Shown piece after piece: positions 1 through 8,241 of a stretch of 64,000 nucleotides of DNA. The translations under genes and the position numbers were made by a program. The DNA lies in assembly GCA_965247705.1 (NCBI GenBank), contig CBDFHV010000085.1, positions 62,001 to 126,000 of the forward strand, in the 5' to 3' direction. This DNA is from CBDFHV01 sp965247705 (GTDB lineage: Bacteria > Pseudomonadota > Alphaproteobacteria > Rhodospirillales > CAMCUA01). The notes under the pieces are model-generated. The model had not been told where the DNA came from. It did not search any database and worked only from the letters and a program-made list of their open reading frames with translations. How positions within the stretch are numbered: the stretch's first letter is position 1; every line of letters starts with the position of its first letter.

Positions 1-1
1 C

Positions 2-1579
2 CGGGCCGCCTATTCGACCAACATCAAGACCCGGGCCGACTTTTCCTGCGCCTACTTCGACGGCGACCTGCACTGCGTCGCCCAGTCCTTCGCCCAGCCG
101 GCCCACCTGGTGGCCATGTCCACCATCGTGCCGGTGGCGGTGCGGGAATACGGCGAGTCGCGGTTTCGCCCCGGCGACGCGCTGCTGGTCAACGATCCCC
201 ACCGGGGGTCGAGCCACCTCAACGACGTGACCTGCGTGTCGCCCGTGTTCGTCGGCGATACGCGCCTCGGTTACGTCGCCAACATGGCCCACCACGTGGA
301 CGTGGGCGGCTCGCGGCCGGCCAGCATCGGGCTCAACAAGGAGCTGTTCCAGGAAGGTCTTATTCTGCCGCCGACCCGAATTGCCACCGCCGAGGGCATC
401 GACGACAACGTCTTGGGCCTGATCCTGGCCAACCTCAGGGCGCCGCGGGAGACGGGCGGGGACCTCAGGGCCCAGCTGGCCGCCAACATTACGGGAATTC
501 GCCGCATCGCCGCCTTGGCCGAACGCTACCCCCTCGAGGTGCTGGAAACCTTCGGCCGGGAGCTTGTGGACTATACGGAGCGATGGACCGACCGGGAGCT
601 GCGCGCCCTGCCCCAGGGCACCTGGGAGGCGGAGGGGTTCCGTGACGACGACGGCTACACGGACCAGCCGATCCGGCTCTGCGCCCGGGTGACCATCGCC
701 GACGGGTTCATCACCCTCGATGTGGGTGGTTCGGACGCCCAGCGTGCGACGTCGCTCAACTGCACCCGCACCATGACCGCCTGCGGCCTCGCCTTCGTCG
801 CCCGCTCCCTGGTCCACGCGCAACTGCCGGTCAACAGCGGCTTCCTGCGCCGGGTTCGGGTGACCGGCCCGGACGGACTGATCTGCACCGCCGGCCGGCC
901 GGCGGCGGTCTACGGCGGCTGGGAGACCACCCTGAAGCTGACCGAGCTGACTTGGCGGGCGCTCTACGAGCCCTTGCCCGACCGGGTCGCCGCCTCCGGA
1001 AAGGGGGTGATGCTCAACCTGGGGTTCGGCGGCATCAACCCGCGCAACGGCGAATTCTACTGCTACATGGAATCCATCGGCGGCGGCGGCGGCGCGCGGC
1101 CCGACCGGGATGGCGCTGAGGCGGTCCAAACCAACATCCACAACACCGAAAACGCGCCGGTGGAGGAGGTGGAGCTGTTCTACCCGGTGCGCATCGGCTG
1201 CTACGAGCTGATCGAAGACAGCGGCGGCAGTGGCACATACCGGGGCGGCCTGGGGGTTCGCCGGGACTTCATCTTTCCCGAGACCGAGTGCACCTTCACC
1301 ATCCTGTCGGACGGCCGGATATTTCGGCCCTGGGGCCTGGCCGGCGGCGGCGAAGCGGCGCCAGGCCGCTACATTCTGAATCCGGACGGCGAGGCGCGGG
1401 AACTGCCGTCGAAGATCACCCTCGACCTGCCGAAGGGAAGCTGCGTGCGGGTCGAGACTCCCGGCGGTGGCGGCTTCGGCGATCCGCGCCGCCGCGATCC
1501 CCAGGCCGTGGCGTCGGACCTTCGAGACGGCAAGATATCGGCCGCCCGCGCCGTGAGGATCGAGGGTTCCGACCGGTGA
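2..1579 (+). CDS. Hydantoinase B/oxoprolinase family protein (5' partial)
   Basis: This is the C-terminal part of a HyuB-type subunit, which in this family works with a HyuA ATPase subunit in ATP-dependent opening of hydantoin or 5-oxoproline rings. The reading frame is open from base 2, so the start lies upstream of the window; the ATG at 110 is internal. The match is to the complete HyuB at 18974-20671, which shares blocks such as STNIKTRADFSC, AQSFAQPAHLV, VNDPHRG, ANMAHHVDVGGS and the Gly-rich end VETPGGGGFGDP. Its stop overlaps the GTG start of the next gene (GTGA), so the two are probably co-translated. The true substrate is unknown. The family call is firm. Confidence 0.93.
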   Translation, partial: RAAYSTNIKTRADFSCAYFDGDLHCVAQSFAQPAHLVAMSTIVPVAVREYGESRFRPGDALLVNDPHRGSSHLNDVTCVSPVFVGDTRLGYVANMAHHVDVGGSRPASIGLNKELFQEGLILPPTRIATAEGIDDNVLGLILANLRAPRETGGDLRAQLAANITGIRRIAALAERYPLEVLETFGRELVDYTERWTDRELRALPQGTWEAEGFRDDDGYTDQPIRLCARVTIADGFITLDVGGSDAQRATSLNCTRTMTACGLAFVARSLVHAQLPVNSGFLRRVRVTGPDGLICTAGRPAAVYGGWETTLKLTELTWRALYEPLPDRVAASGKGVMLNLGFGGINPRNGEFYCYMESIGGGGGARPDRDGAEAVQTNIHNTENAPVEEVELFYPVRIGCYELIEDSGGSGTYRGGLGVRRDFIFPETECTFTILSDGRIFRPWGLAGGGEAAPGRYILNPDGEARELPSKITLDLPKGSCVRVETPGGGGFGDPRRRDPQAVASDLRDGKISAARAVRIEGSDR

Positions 1580-2547
1580 CCGGGCGCCGGCGCAAGATCC
1601 TGGTGACCGGGGCCCTGGGCCAGATCGGATCCGAACTGGTGCCCGCCCTCCGGCAGCGATACGGCGACGATAGCGTGGTGGCGACGGACCTTCGCATGCG
1701 GGCCGGCGCCGAGGCGGCGGACATCGGCCCCCACGATCACGTCGACTGCACCCAGCTTCATCAGGTCCAGGAAGCCGTGCGCCGATATCAGCCGGATATC
1801 GTTGTCCACCTGGCGGCTCTGCTGTCGGCGGTGGCCGAGGAAAAGCCGCAGGTGGCCTGGTCGGTGAACATGAACGGGCTGTACAACGTCCTGGAGGTGG
1901 CGCGGCAATATGCCTGCGCGGTGTTCTTCCCGAGTTCCATCGGCGCCTTCGGTCCGTCGACGCCGGCGGACAAGACGCCCCAGGACACCATCCAGCGCCC
2001 GACGACCATGTACGGGGTCACCAAGGTGGCTGGCGAGCTGCTGTGCGACTACTACCACCAGCGGTTCGGTGTCGACACCCGGGGCCTCCGCTTTCCCGGA
2101 CTGATCTCCCACCAGGCCTTGCCCGGCGGCGGGACCACGGACTATGCGGTCGACATCTTCTATCAGGCGATCCGCTATCGCCACTACACCTGCTTCCTGC
2201 GGGCGGATTCGTGCCTCGACATGATGTACATGCCCGACGCCATCCGCGCCGTGATCGAGCTTATCGAGGCCGAACCCGCCCGCCTGCGGCACCGCAATGC
2301 CTTCAACGTGACGGCCATGAGCTTCACCCCCGACGACCTGACGGCGGCGATCCAAGGCCACATTCCCGAATTCCGCATCGACTACGAGGTCGACCCGGTG
2401 CGCCAGGCCATCGCCGACACCTGGCCCCGCTCACTGGACGACAGCGCGGCGCGGGCGGAATGGGGTTGGCGGCCCCGCTACGACCTTGCCGCCATGACCC
2501 AGGACATGCTGCAGTACCTGCGGCCACGATTGCGGGAAAGCCGCTGA
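1576..2547 (+). CDS. NAD-dependent epimerase/dehydratase family protein, L-threonine 3-dehydrogenase-like
   Basis: Extended short-chain dehydrogenase of 323 residues. The Rossmann motif ILVTGALGQIG lies at about residues 8-18 and the catalytic Tyr-x-x-x-Lys at Y146/K150 (MYGVTKVAGE). I chose the GTG at 1576 because it overlaps the previous stop and directly precedes the nucleotide-binding motif; the open frame extends further upstream but overlaps hyuB. The next gene encodes a 2-amino-3-ketobutyrate-CoA-ligase-like enzyme. That pair is the classical threonine-to-glycine route: threonine is oxidised to 2-amino-3-ketobutyrate, then cleaved with CoA. The Tdh assignment is inferred from this pairing and the SDR-type Tdh family. 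A UDP-sugar-like epimerase activity is the alternative. Confidence 0.85.
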   Translation: MTGRRRKILVTGALGQIGSELVPALRQRYGDDSVVATDLRMRAGAEAADIGPHDHVDCTQLHQVQEAVRRYQPDIVVHLAALLSAVAEEKPQVAWSVNMNGLYNVLEVARQYACAVFFPSSIGAFGPSTPADKTPQDTIQRPTTMYGVTKVAGELLCDYYHQRFGVDTRGLRFPGLISHQALPGGGTTDYAVDIFYQAIRYRHYTCFLRADSCLDMMYMPDAIRAVIELIEAEPARLRHRNAFNVTAMSFTPDDLTAAIQGHIPEFRIDYEVDPVRQAIADTWPRSLDDSAARAEWGWRPRYDLAAMTQDMLQYLRPRLRESR

Positions 2548-2567
2548 GCTGATTTCGGGAGACCGCC

Positions 2568-3794
2568 ATGCCCCACGACCGACTGCAATCCGTGCTCTCC
2601 ACCTCGGTCGCGGCGCTTGAGACGGCCGGCACCGCCAAGGGCCGCGAGACGGTGGTGCGTGCCGTCGTCCCGGCCAGCACCGGCAGGGGCCCGCGATTCC
2701 TGCTGGAGGGGGAGGGCGAACGGCCTTTCCTGCGCATGAACTCCAACAGCTATCTGGGCATGTCCTTCCGCGACGAGGTGATGGCGGCCGAGGAAGCCGC
2801 GGTCCGCGCTTTCGGCACCGGCCCCGGGGCGACCCGCTTCATCAGCGGCACCTGGTCGCCTCACGTGGCCCTGGAGGCGCGCCTCGCCGCCTACCATGGG
2901 CGCGAGGCGGCGATGATCTTCAGCGCCGCCTACGCGGCCGTGATGGGTGTCCTGCAGTCGTTGATCGGCGAGGCGACAGCGTCCCTCAGCGATAGCCTCA
3001 ACCACAACTGCATCATCAACGCCCTGCGCATCTCCAGGCCGAAGGAGAAGCACATCTACCGGCACCTGGACATGACGCAACTGGACGAACGGTTGACCGC
3101 CGCCGCCGGCGCCTGTTCCCGGGCCATCGTGGTCACCGACGGCATTTTCAGCATGCGGGGCGATCACGCGCCCCTGGGCGAGGTGATGGAGATCGCGCGG
3201 CGCCACGACGGCGACTTCGACGACAACGTGGTCGTGGTGGCCGATGACTCCCACGGCATCGGCGCTTTCGGTGACACCGGGCGGGGAACGGAAGAGTACA
3301 CCGGCTCCGGTCCCGTGGACCTGCTGGTGGGCACCCTGGGCAAGGCCTTCGGGGTCAACGGCGGCTACGTGGTCGGCAGCGCGGCGATCCTCCGCTATTT
3401 TCGCGAGACGGCGCCCTTCTACATCTATTCGAATTCCATAACCCCGGCAGAGGCCGCTGCGGCGTGCAAGGCCGTGGACATCGTCGACAGCCAGACGGGC
3501 CGCGACCTGCTGGCCCATCTCAGGGCGATGCGCGGCCGCTTCGCCGCGGGGCTCGGGGACTTGGGCCTGGAATCAATCCCCGGCGCTCACCCGGTGGTGC
3601 CGCTGATGGTCCGCGACTCCGCCCGAACCACGGCCCTGGTGGCCCATCTCAAGGCCTGTGGCGTCCTGGCGACGGGGCTCAACTTCCCGGTGGTGCCCAA
3701 GGGCGACGAGGAGATCCGCTTTCAGATCGCCGCCGACCACACGCCGGATGACATCGACGAGGCGCTGGACGTGCTCGGCCGCTTCGCCGGCTGA
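2568..3794 (+). CDS. Aminotransferase class I/II-fold PLP enzyme, glycine C-acetyltransferase (2-amino-3-ketobutyrate CoA ligase)-like
   Basis: Fold-type I PLP enzyme of the alpha-oxoamine synthase group, 408 residues, usual length for Kbl/BioF/HemA relatives. Visible motifs are NSNSYLGM near the N-terminus, the substrate block SLNHNCIINALRIS, the PLP-phenol aspartate in VVVADDSHGIGAFG and the Schiff-base lysine K259 in GTLGKAFGVNGG. It starts 20 bases after the SDR gene with GGGAGA upstream of the ATG. With the upstream Tdh-like SDR it likely cleaves 2-amino-3-ketobutyrate to glycine and acetyl-CoA. It could instead be another oxoamine synthase acting in the hydantoin-linked pathway. Confidence 0.87.
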   Translation: MPHDRLQSVLSTSVAALETAGTAKGRETVVRAVVPASTGRGPRFLLEGEGERPFLRMNSNSYLGMSFRDEVMAAEEAAVRAFGTGPGATRFISGTWSPHVALEARLAAYHGREAAMIFSAAYAAVMGVLQSLIGEATASLSDSLNHNCIINALRISRPKEKHIYRHLDMTQLDERLTAAAGACSRAIVVTDGIFSMRGDHAPLGEVMEIARRHDGDFDDNVVVVADDSHGIGAFGDTGRGTEEYTGSGPVDLLVGTLGKAFGVNGGYVVGSAAILRYFRETAPFYIYSNSITPAEAAAACKAVDIVDSQTGRDLLAHLRAMRGRFAAGLGDLGLESIPGAHPVVPLMVRDSARTTALVAHLKACGVLATGLNFPVVPKGDEEIRFQIAADHTPDDIDEALDVLGRFAG

Positions 3795-3849
3795 TACCAA
3801 AGAGCGTTTTTAGTGGCTCGCTGGCGCTTCTTGATTGCCACTTTGGGAC

Positions 3850-3920
3850 GGGCGGGTCTGAGACCCGCCCCTACGCAAGTAATTTCCAGTGCGTAGGGGC
3901 CGGTCTCAGACCGGCCCGCC
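3850..3920. repeat. REP-like interspersed palindromic element, copy 1
   Basis: About 71 bases made of three stacked hairpins: GGGCGGGTCTGAGACCCGCCC, a central stem CTACGCA/TGCGTAG, and a GC-swapped second arm GGCCGGTCTCAGACCGGCC. A second copy sits in inverse orientation at 31397-31466 with about three differences. It lies between two genes that converge here and could act as a bidirectional terminator or as a REPIN/BIME-type mobile palindrome. Confidence 0.8.
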
Positions 3921-3956
3921 TCTGACGCCCGTGGCGGTTCGGGGGCGTTGATTGGG

Positions 3957-4472
3957 TCAATTTAATCGCTCGTCGGTGTGAAGGGCCGCTTCCTGACCTT
4001 CGGCGGCGAGTCCCTTCAGGGCGTCGCCAACAATTCGGTAGACGACCTTGCTTTCCCTGTGCTCGGCCCCGAGACTTTCGTAGAAGGCGCGGGCGTCGTT
4101 TGCTTGCTCCACGACCCATTCCACGTTGGCGAACTCACCACGTTCCGCGAAGTCCGCGAGGGCGGCCATGAGCCGGCGCCCGGCCCCGTCGCGGCGCGCG
4201 GCCGGAACCACGTACAGGTCCTCCAGATACAGGCTGGGGCGCCCGTCGCTGGGGTGGTAGACCCGATAAAAAAGGGCCACGCCCACCGCCGCCCCCTCCC
4301 GTTCGGCCAGCAAGGCGTGAAACCCGTGGTCCGTCCCTAGTCCGTCGCGGCGCAGGGTCCGGTCCAGGTCTTCGGGCACCGGCAGGTCGTGTTCGGCGAT
4401 CAGCCCGGCCACCAGCCGGGCCACCGCGGGCGCGTCGTCGGCCGTCGCCAGCCGAACGGATAAATCGGTCAC
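3957..4472 (-). CDS. GNAT family N-acetyltransferase
   Basis: Single-domain GNAT of about 171 residues when started at the GTG at 4472 (VTDLSVRLATADDAPAV). The frame stays open upstream to 4565, but that stretch would overlap the divergent acyl-CoA dehydrogenase leader. The acetyl-CoA pyrophosphate-binding motif is VPAARRDGAGRRLM, preceded by the beta-strand LYLEDLYV; the C-terminal block AFYESLGAEHRESKVVYRI is typical of the fold. The acyl acceptor cannot be read from the sequence. It is divergent from the acyl-CoA dehydrogenase gene and converges on the kbl-like gene across the palindromic repeat. Confidence 0.85.
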   Translation of the reverse strand: MTDLSVRLATADDAPAVARLVAGLIAEHDLPVPEDLDRTLRRDGLGTDHGFHALLAEREGAAVGVALFYRVYHPSDGRPSLYLEDLYVVPAARRDGAGRRLMAALADFAERGEFANVEWVVEQANDARAFYESLGAEHRESKVVYRIVGDALKGLAAEGQEAALHTDERLN

Positions 4473-4586
4473 GGTTTGCGCGTCCTCCGTACTTTCTCCC
4501 CATGGGCGCGATCCGGTATGCTCCTTACGCCAGGACGCCGCCGGGGTCCAGCCGCCCGCCGGCATCCATCGGGGAGGAGGTCCCAG

Positions 4587-5747
4587 TTGATAGCCACATT
4601 GTCAGTAGAGCAGCAGGCGCTGCGTGACGCCGCGCGCCGGTTCGCCCGGGCCGAGATGGTAGCCGTCGCGGAAGCGCTGGAGCGGGATGATATTCCCTTA
4701 AACGTTGAATGGCACCGGCGCTATGCCGATATGGGATTCTTAGGTGTCAACGTCGACTCCCGCTTCGGCGGGTTGGGGTTGGGTAATCTTGAAGCCATGT
4801 TGGTTCTGGAGGAATTCGCCAAGGTCTCTTCGGCGGTCGCTTTTCCGGTTTTCGAATCCTCCGTCGGGCCGGTGCGCGCCATCGAGCATTTTGCCGGCGA
4901 TGACCTCAAGCAGCGGGTTGTTCCGGCGGTCTGCCGCGGCGAGATCACGGTGGCCGTCGCCATGTCCGAGCCCGAGGCGGGCACGGCCCTCACCGACCTC
5001 AAGACCCGGGCCCGCATGGACGGTGAAACGATTGTCATCGACGGCACCAAGCGGTGGTGTTCCGGGGGCGGCCATGCCGACGGGTACGTGGTCTACTGCC
5101 GGCTTTCCGACGAGCCCGGCGCCCGGGGGATCGGCGCGGTCTATGTCGAAAAGGACCGGCCCGGGGTGAGTTTCGGCGCCCGCGAAACTCTGATGGGCTT
5201 CCGCGGCATTCCGTCCGCCGACATCTATTTGGATTCGGTGTCGGTTCCTCCGGAAAACCTGGTGGTCCCGGCTGGCGGCTTTCGCCGATTGATGACGGCT
5301 TTCGACCTGGAGCGTTGCGGCAACGCGGTGATGGCCTTGGGCCAGGCCGCGGCGGCCCTGGAGGACGCCATCGATCATGTTCAGGAGCGCCAGCAGTTCG
5401 GCAAGCCCATCGTGGAATTCCAGGCGGTTCAGATTGCCTTGGCCGATATGGCCATGGGAGTGGAGGCGTCGCGGCTACTGATTCATCGGGCCGTCGCCGC
5501 GACCGAGGGCGGCCTGCCCGGCATCCTCGAATCCAGTCTGGCAAAATGTTACGCCAACGAGACTGCCCGCGAGGTGACCGGAAAGGCGATGCAGCTGCTT
5601 GGCGGCTATGGCTATGCCAAGGCCTACCCTGTGGAGCGCCGGTTCCGGGACGCCTGGGGATGGGGAATCGCCGGTGGCACCATCGACATCCAGAAGGTCA
5701 ATATCGCCGCCGCGCTGGTCGGGCGTCGGTTCGACCAACGACGGTGA
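4587..5747 (+). CDS. Acyl-CoA dehydrogenase family protein
   Basis: FAD-dependent acyl-CoA dehydrogenase of 386 residues, normal length. I placed the start at TTG 4587 because GGAGGAGG lies 6 bases upstream; the open frame before it does not look like this family. Family blocks are DMGFLGVNVDSRFGGLGLG, VAMSEPEAGTALTDLKTRA and the C-terminal AMQLLGGYGYAKAYPVER. The canonical catalytic glutamate in YEGT near the C-terminus is replaced by A-G-G-T (residues 362-365). A DLER motif (E242) is present, matching the position of the base used by isovaleryl-CoA dehydrogenase. That suggests a branched or unusual acyl-CoA substrate; this last point is inference. A FixJ-type regulator follows after 11 bases. 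Confidence 0.9.
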   Translation: MIATLSVEQQALRDAARRFARAEMVAVAEALERDDIPLNVEWHRRYADMGFLGVNVDSRFGGLGLGNLEAMLVLEEFAKVSSAVAFPVFESSVGPVRAIEHFAGDDLKQRVVPAVCRGEITVAVAMSEPEAGTALTDLKTRARMDGETIVIDGTKRWCSGGGHADGYVVYCRLSDEPGARGIGAVYVEKDRPGVSFGARETLMGFRGIPSADIYLDSVSVPPENLVVPAGGFRRLMTAFDLERCGNAVMALGQAAAALEDAIDHVQERQQFGKPIVEFQAVQIALADMAMGVEASRLLIHRAVAATEGGLPGILESSLAKCYANETAREVTGKAMQLLGGYGYAKAYPVERRFRDAWGWGIAGGTIDIQKVNIAAALVGRRFDQRR

Positions 5748-5758
5748 GGGGTCTGCCG

Positions 5759-6472
5759 ATGTTCATCCACACGACGCCAGCGGTTCCGTCGGTCATGTCG
5801 GGGCGACCGGTTCCTGGAGCGGGATTGCCGCCGTCCAAAGACGGCTCCCATGCGGCGAGGCGCGACAACGGCGACGATGCGACGGTGATCATCGTCGACG
5901 ACAACGCCGCCCTGCGTCAGACCATGGCCGCCATATTCGAAAGTCATGGACTGCGAGTGTCGAGTTTCGCCGATCCGCGCCAAGTGCTGGCGCGACTCGA
6001 TCTGCCCCGACCAGCATGTTTGCTGATGGATGTGAGGCTGCCGGGCATGAGCGGCCTCGAGCTCGCCCAGCGGCTGCGCGAGCGCGGCGAGCGTATTCCG
6101 GTCATCTTCCTCACCGGTTTCGCCACCGTGGACATGGCGGTTCGGGCCATGAAGGCGGGGGCGGAGGATTTTCTAGAGAAGCCCGCGGACCCCGAGATTC
6201 TGTTGAAGTTGGTTCGCCAGTGTCTGGGGCGGGACAGGACGGTCATCCGGGCATTGGCCAAGCGCGCGGCCCTGAGCGGCAGGCTGGCCAGTCTTACCCC
6301 TCGCGAGCGTCAGGTCATGGACCTGGTGATGGACGGTCGGTCGAACCGGGATATCGCACAGCGCCTCTGCGTCGGCGTCCGAACGGTGGAGCACCATCGG
6401 GCCCGCATGATGGGCAAGTCGGGGGCCCGCAGCCTGGCCCACTTGATCCTGCTGACCGATCGACTTCGCTAA
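5759..6472 (+). CDS. FixJ-family two-component response regulator
   Basis: 237-residue response regulator. The receiver domain shows the acidic pair D47/D48 (VIIVDDN), phosphoacceptor D91 (LLMDVRLPGMSG), the switch threonine in FLTGFAT and the lysine in LEKPAD. The C-terminal LuxR-type helix-turn-helix begins LTPRERQVMDLVMDG and recognises DNA through NRDIAQRLCVGVRTVEHH. An unusual feature is a 40-residue Gly/Pro-rich leader before the receiver domain; the start at 5759 is the ATG just after the acyl-CoA dehydrogenase, and a later internal start is possible. No partner histidine kinase is in the window. It may control the acyl-CoA dehydrogenase gene in front of it. Confidence 0.9.
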   Translation: MFIHTTPAVPSVMSGRPVPGAGLPPSKDGSHAARRDNGDDATVIIVDDNAALRQTMAAIFESHGLRVSSFADPRQVLARLDLPRPACLLMDVRLPGMSGLELAQRLRERGERIPVIFLTGFATVDMAVRAMKAGAEDFLEKPADPEILLKLVRQCLGRDRTVIRALAKRAALSGRLASLTPRERQVMDLVMDGRSNRDIAQRLCVGVRTVEHHRARMMGKSGARSLAHLILLTDRLR

Positions 6473-6509
6473 GGTTGGTGGTCGGGGTGTCTCGCGCCCG
6501 GAGGACTCC

Positions 6510-7406
6510 TCAAACCATGCCGTTGCGGCGGGCCAGTTCCACATAGAGGGCGCTGTGGTCCTTTTCGCCGTCCCCATGGGCGACCAGGTCGTCCAGGAGC
6601 TGGCGGCACAGCACCGTCATCGGCAAATCCAACCCCAGGCTGTCGGCCAGGGCGGCGGCGGTATTGTGGTCCTTGAGTTGATGCTTGGCGGGGCCGCCAG
6701 GAACCCAGTTGGCGTTCAGCATGCGCTCGCCGTGCTGCCGCAGGATCGTCGAATCGGCGAACCCGCCCAGCAGGGCCGACCGCACGGCCCCCGGATCGGC
6801 CCCGCCCTTCGTGGCCAGGAGCAGGGCCTCGGCGACGGTGGCGATGGTGTTGCCGACGATCATCTGATTGGCCAGCTTCGCCAGTTGGCCGCTGCCGGCG
6901 GGACCGACCCGGGTGGGGCGGCCCATGACGCCGAAAATTGGGGCCAGACGTTCGAAGGCGGGTAGCTCCCCGCCCGCCATGATGGCAAGCGTGCCGTCCG
7001 TGGCGCCCCTGTCGCCGCCGGAAACGGGCGCGTCGAGGTAGTCGATCCCCCGCGCCGCCGCGGCCGCGGCCTGATGCCGCGCCGTCTCCACGGGGATGGA
7101 GCTCATCACCACCAATGTGGCGCCGGGCGTCATCGCATCCAACGCCGGGCCGCCGTCGCCGCCCGGGCCGATCAGCACATGGTCGCAGGTGGGGCCATCG
7201 CTCAACATGCATATGACGACGTCCCGGACCCGGGCGGTTTCGGCGGCGGTGTCGGCGACGCCAGCGCCATGGTCGCGGAGCCGTTCCGCCTTCTCCCGGG
7301 TCCGGTTCCACGCCGTCAGCGGGTATCCCGTTTCGGCCAGACGCCGGGCCATTTGCGAACCCATGATGCCGATGCCGATAAAGCCGATACGGGCCTTGTC
7401 CGTCAT
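6510..7406 (-). CDS. NAD(P)-dependent beta-hydroxyacid dehydrogenase (3-hydroxyisobutyrate / tartronate semialdehyde reductase family)
   Basis: 298-residue member of the 6-phosphogluconate-dehydrogenase-like superfamily. The N-terminal dinucleotide motif is IGFIGIGIMGSQMARRL, the substrate-binding block APVSGGDRGATDGTL, and the catalytic lysine sits in GSGQLAKLANQMIVGN. Such enzymes oxidise or reduce a C3-C4 beta-hydroxyacid in the cytosol. Exact substrate is not readable; 2-hydroxy-3-oxopropionate and 3-hydroxyisobutyrate are the usual choices. An internally deleted SDR relic lies 43 bases upstream on the same strand, probably the former first gene of this operon. Confidence 0.9.
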   Translation of the reverse strand: MTDKARIGFIGIGIMGSQMARRLAETGYPLTAWNRTREKAERLRDHGAGVADTAAETARVRDVVICMLSDGPTCDHVLIGPGGDGGPALDAMTPGATLVVMSSIPVETARHQAAAAAARGIDYLDAPVSGGDRGATDGTLAIMAGGELPAFERLAPIFGVMGRPTRVGPAGSGQLAKLANQMIVGNTIATVAEALLLATKGGADPGAVRSALLGGFADSTILRQHGERMLNANWVPGGPAKHQLKDHNTAAALADSLGLDLPMTVLCRQLLDDLVAHGDGEKDHSALYVELARRNGMV

Positions 7407-7449
7407 GTCGGCGCTCCTTTCCGTGGCTCAAGTTCGGCGACTGCCGCCG

Positions 7450-7569
7450 TCACATTGTGATGCCGCCGTCGACCACGAATACGGCGCCGGTGGTGGAGGC
7501 GGACTCGTCGTCGGCCAGATGAACGGCGATGGTGACGAATGTTCCCTTGCCCGCCAGTCGATCTGTCAC
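7450..7569 (-). pseudogene. Relic of a short-chain dehydrogenase with a large internal deletion
   Basis: A 39-codon frame starts at GTG 7569 behind GGGAGAG and reads TDRLAGKGTFVTI, like an SDR N-terminus up to the first beta-strand. It continues without interruption into AVHLADDESASTTGAVFVVDGGITM and a stop, which is the hallmark SDR C-terminus. The roughly 200 residues in between, including the TGxxxGxG and YxxxK motifs, are missing, so no activity is expected. The in-frame join suggests a clean deletion. Confidence 0.75.
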
Positions 7570-7791
7570 GGGGACTCTCCCGATCGGGTGGTATCGGCAA
7601 TTCTATACCAAGGAGGCGTTCTGTCCGGCACGGCGAAAAAAGGGGCGTTCGGACACGGCTCCGCGAAGGCCGCAGGATTGCTACTTATGAGGCAATATGA
7701 TATTTATTTATTAGCGTAATGAGTGCATCTCGATGATCGCTAGACGATGGCCGCTTGACAGTGGCCAAGCGGCCGATGCCAAGGAGGCACA

Positions 7792-8223
7792 GTGACTACC
7801 ACAAGACGGCCAAGCACCAAAACATCGAGTGGCGGGCGCCCGCCGGCCGCTCCCCATCCCGTCGACGCCTTCGTCGGACGGCGGTTGAGCGAAGGACGCG
7901 TGATGCAAGGAACCGGCCGCGACGAGATGGCCCGCAGGCTGAATATCACGCTGCGGCGCCTGGAGCGTTATGAGTCGGGGCGGGAACCGGTTCCGGTGGA
8001 AATTCTTGCCCGCGCTGGCGAGGCCCTGGGCATTCCCGTCGAGTCCTTGTTTCCGACAACGAAGGGCCCGGCGGACCAGGCACTGGAAGCCAGGATGTCG
8101 GACGACGAAGTCCGCAATCTAGCCGGCTACTTTGACGCCTGCCCAGCCGACGTTCGTCGACGCCTGCTCGCTACCGCCCGGGCCACCGCCTCGCAATCCC
8201 AGGCAGACACTCCCGACAACTGA
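7792..8223 (+). CDS. XRE-family helix-turn-helix transcriptional regulator
   Basis: 143-residue protein. An HTH_XRE domain occupies about residues 24-88: VDAFVGRRLSEGR, DEMARRLNITLRRLERYESG (recognition region) and LARAGEALGIPVESLF. A charged C-terminal tail with no recognised effector domain follows. The start is GTG 7792, with AGGAGG 5 bases upstream. The 200 bases before it are A+T-rich around 7690-7720 and plausibly hold its promoter. It converges on the MFS gene, which may be one of its targets, but no operator is evident. Confidence 0.85.
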   Translation: MTTTRRPSTKTSSGGRPPAAPHPVDAFVGRRLSEGRVMQGTGRDEMARRLNITLRRLERYESGREPVPVEILARAGEALGIPVESLFPTTKGPADQALEARMSDDEVRNLAGYFDACPADVRRRLLATARATASQSQADTPDN

Positions 8224-8241
8224 GGTGTCGTCGCGCCAGGA

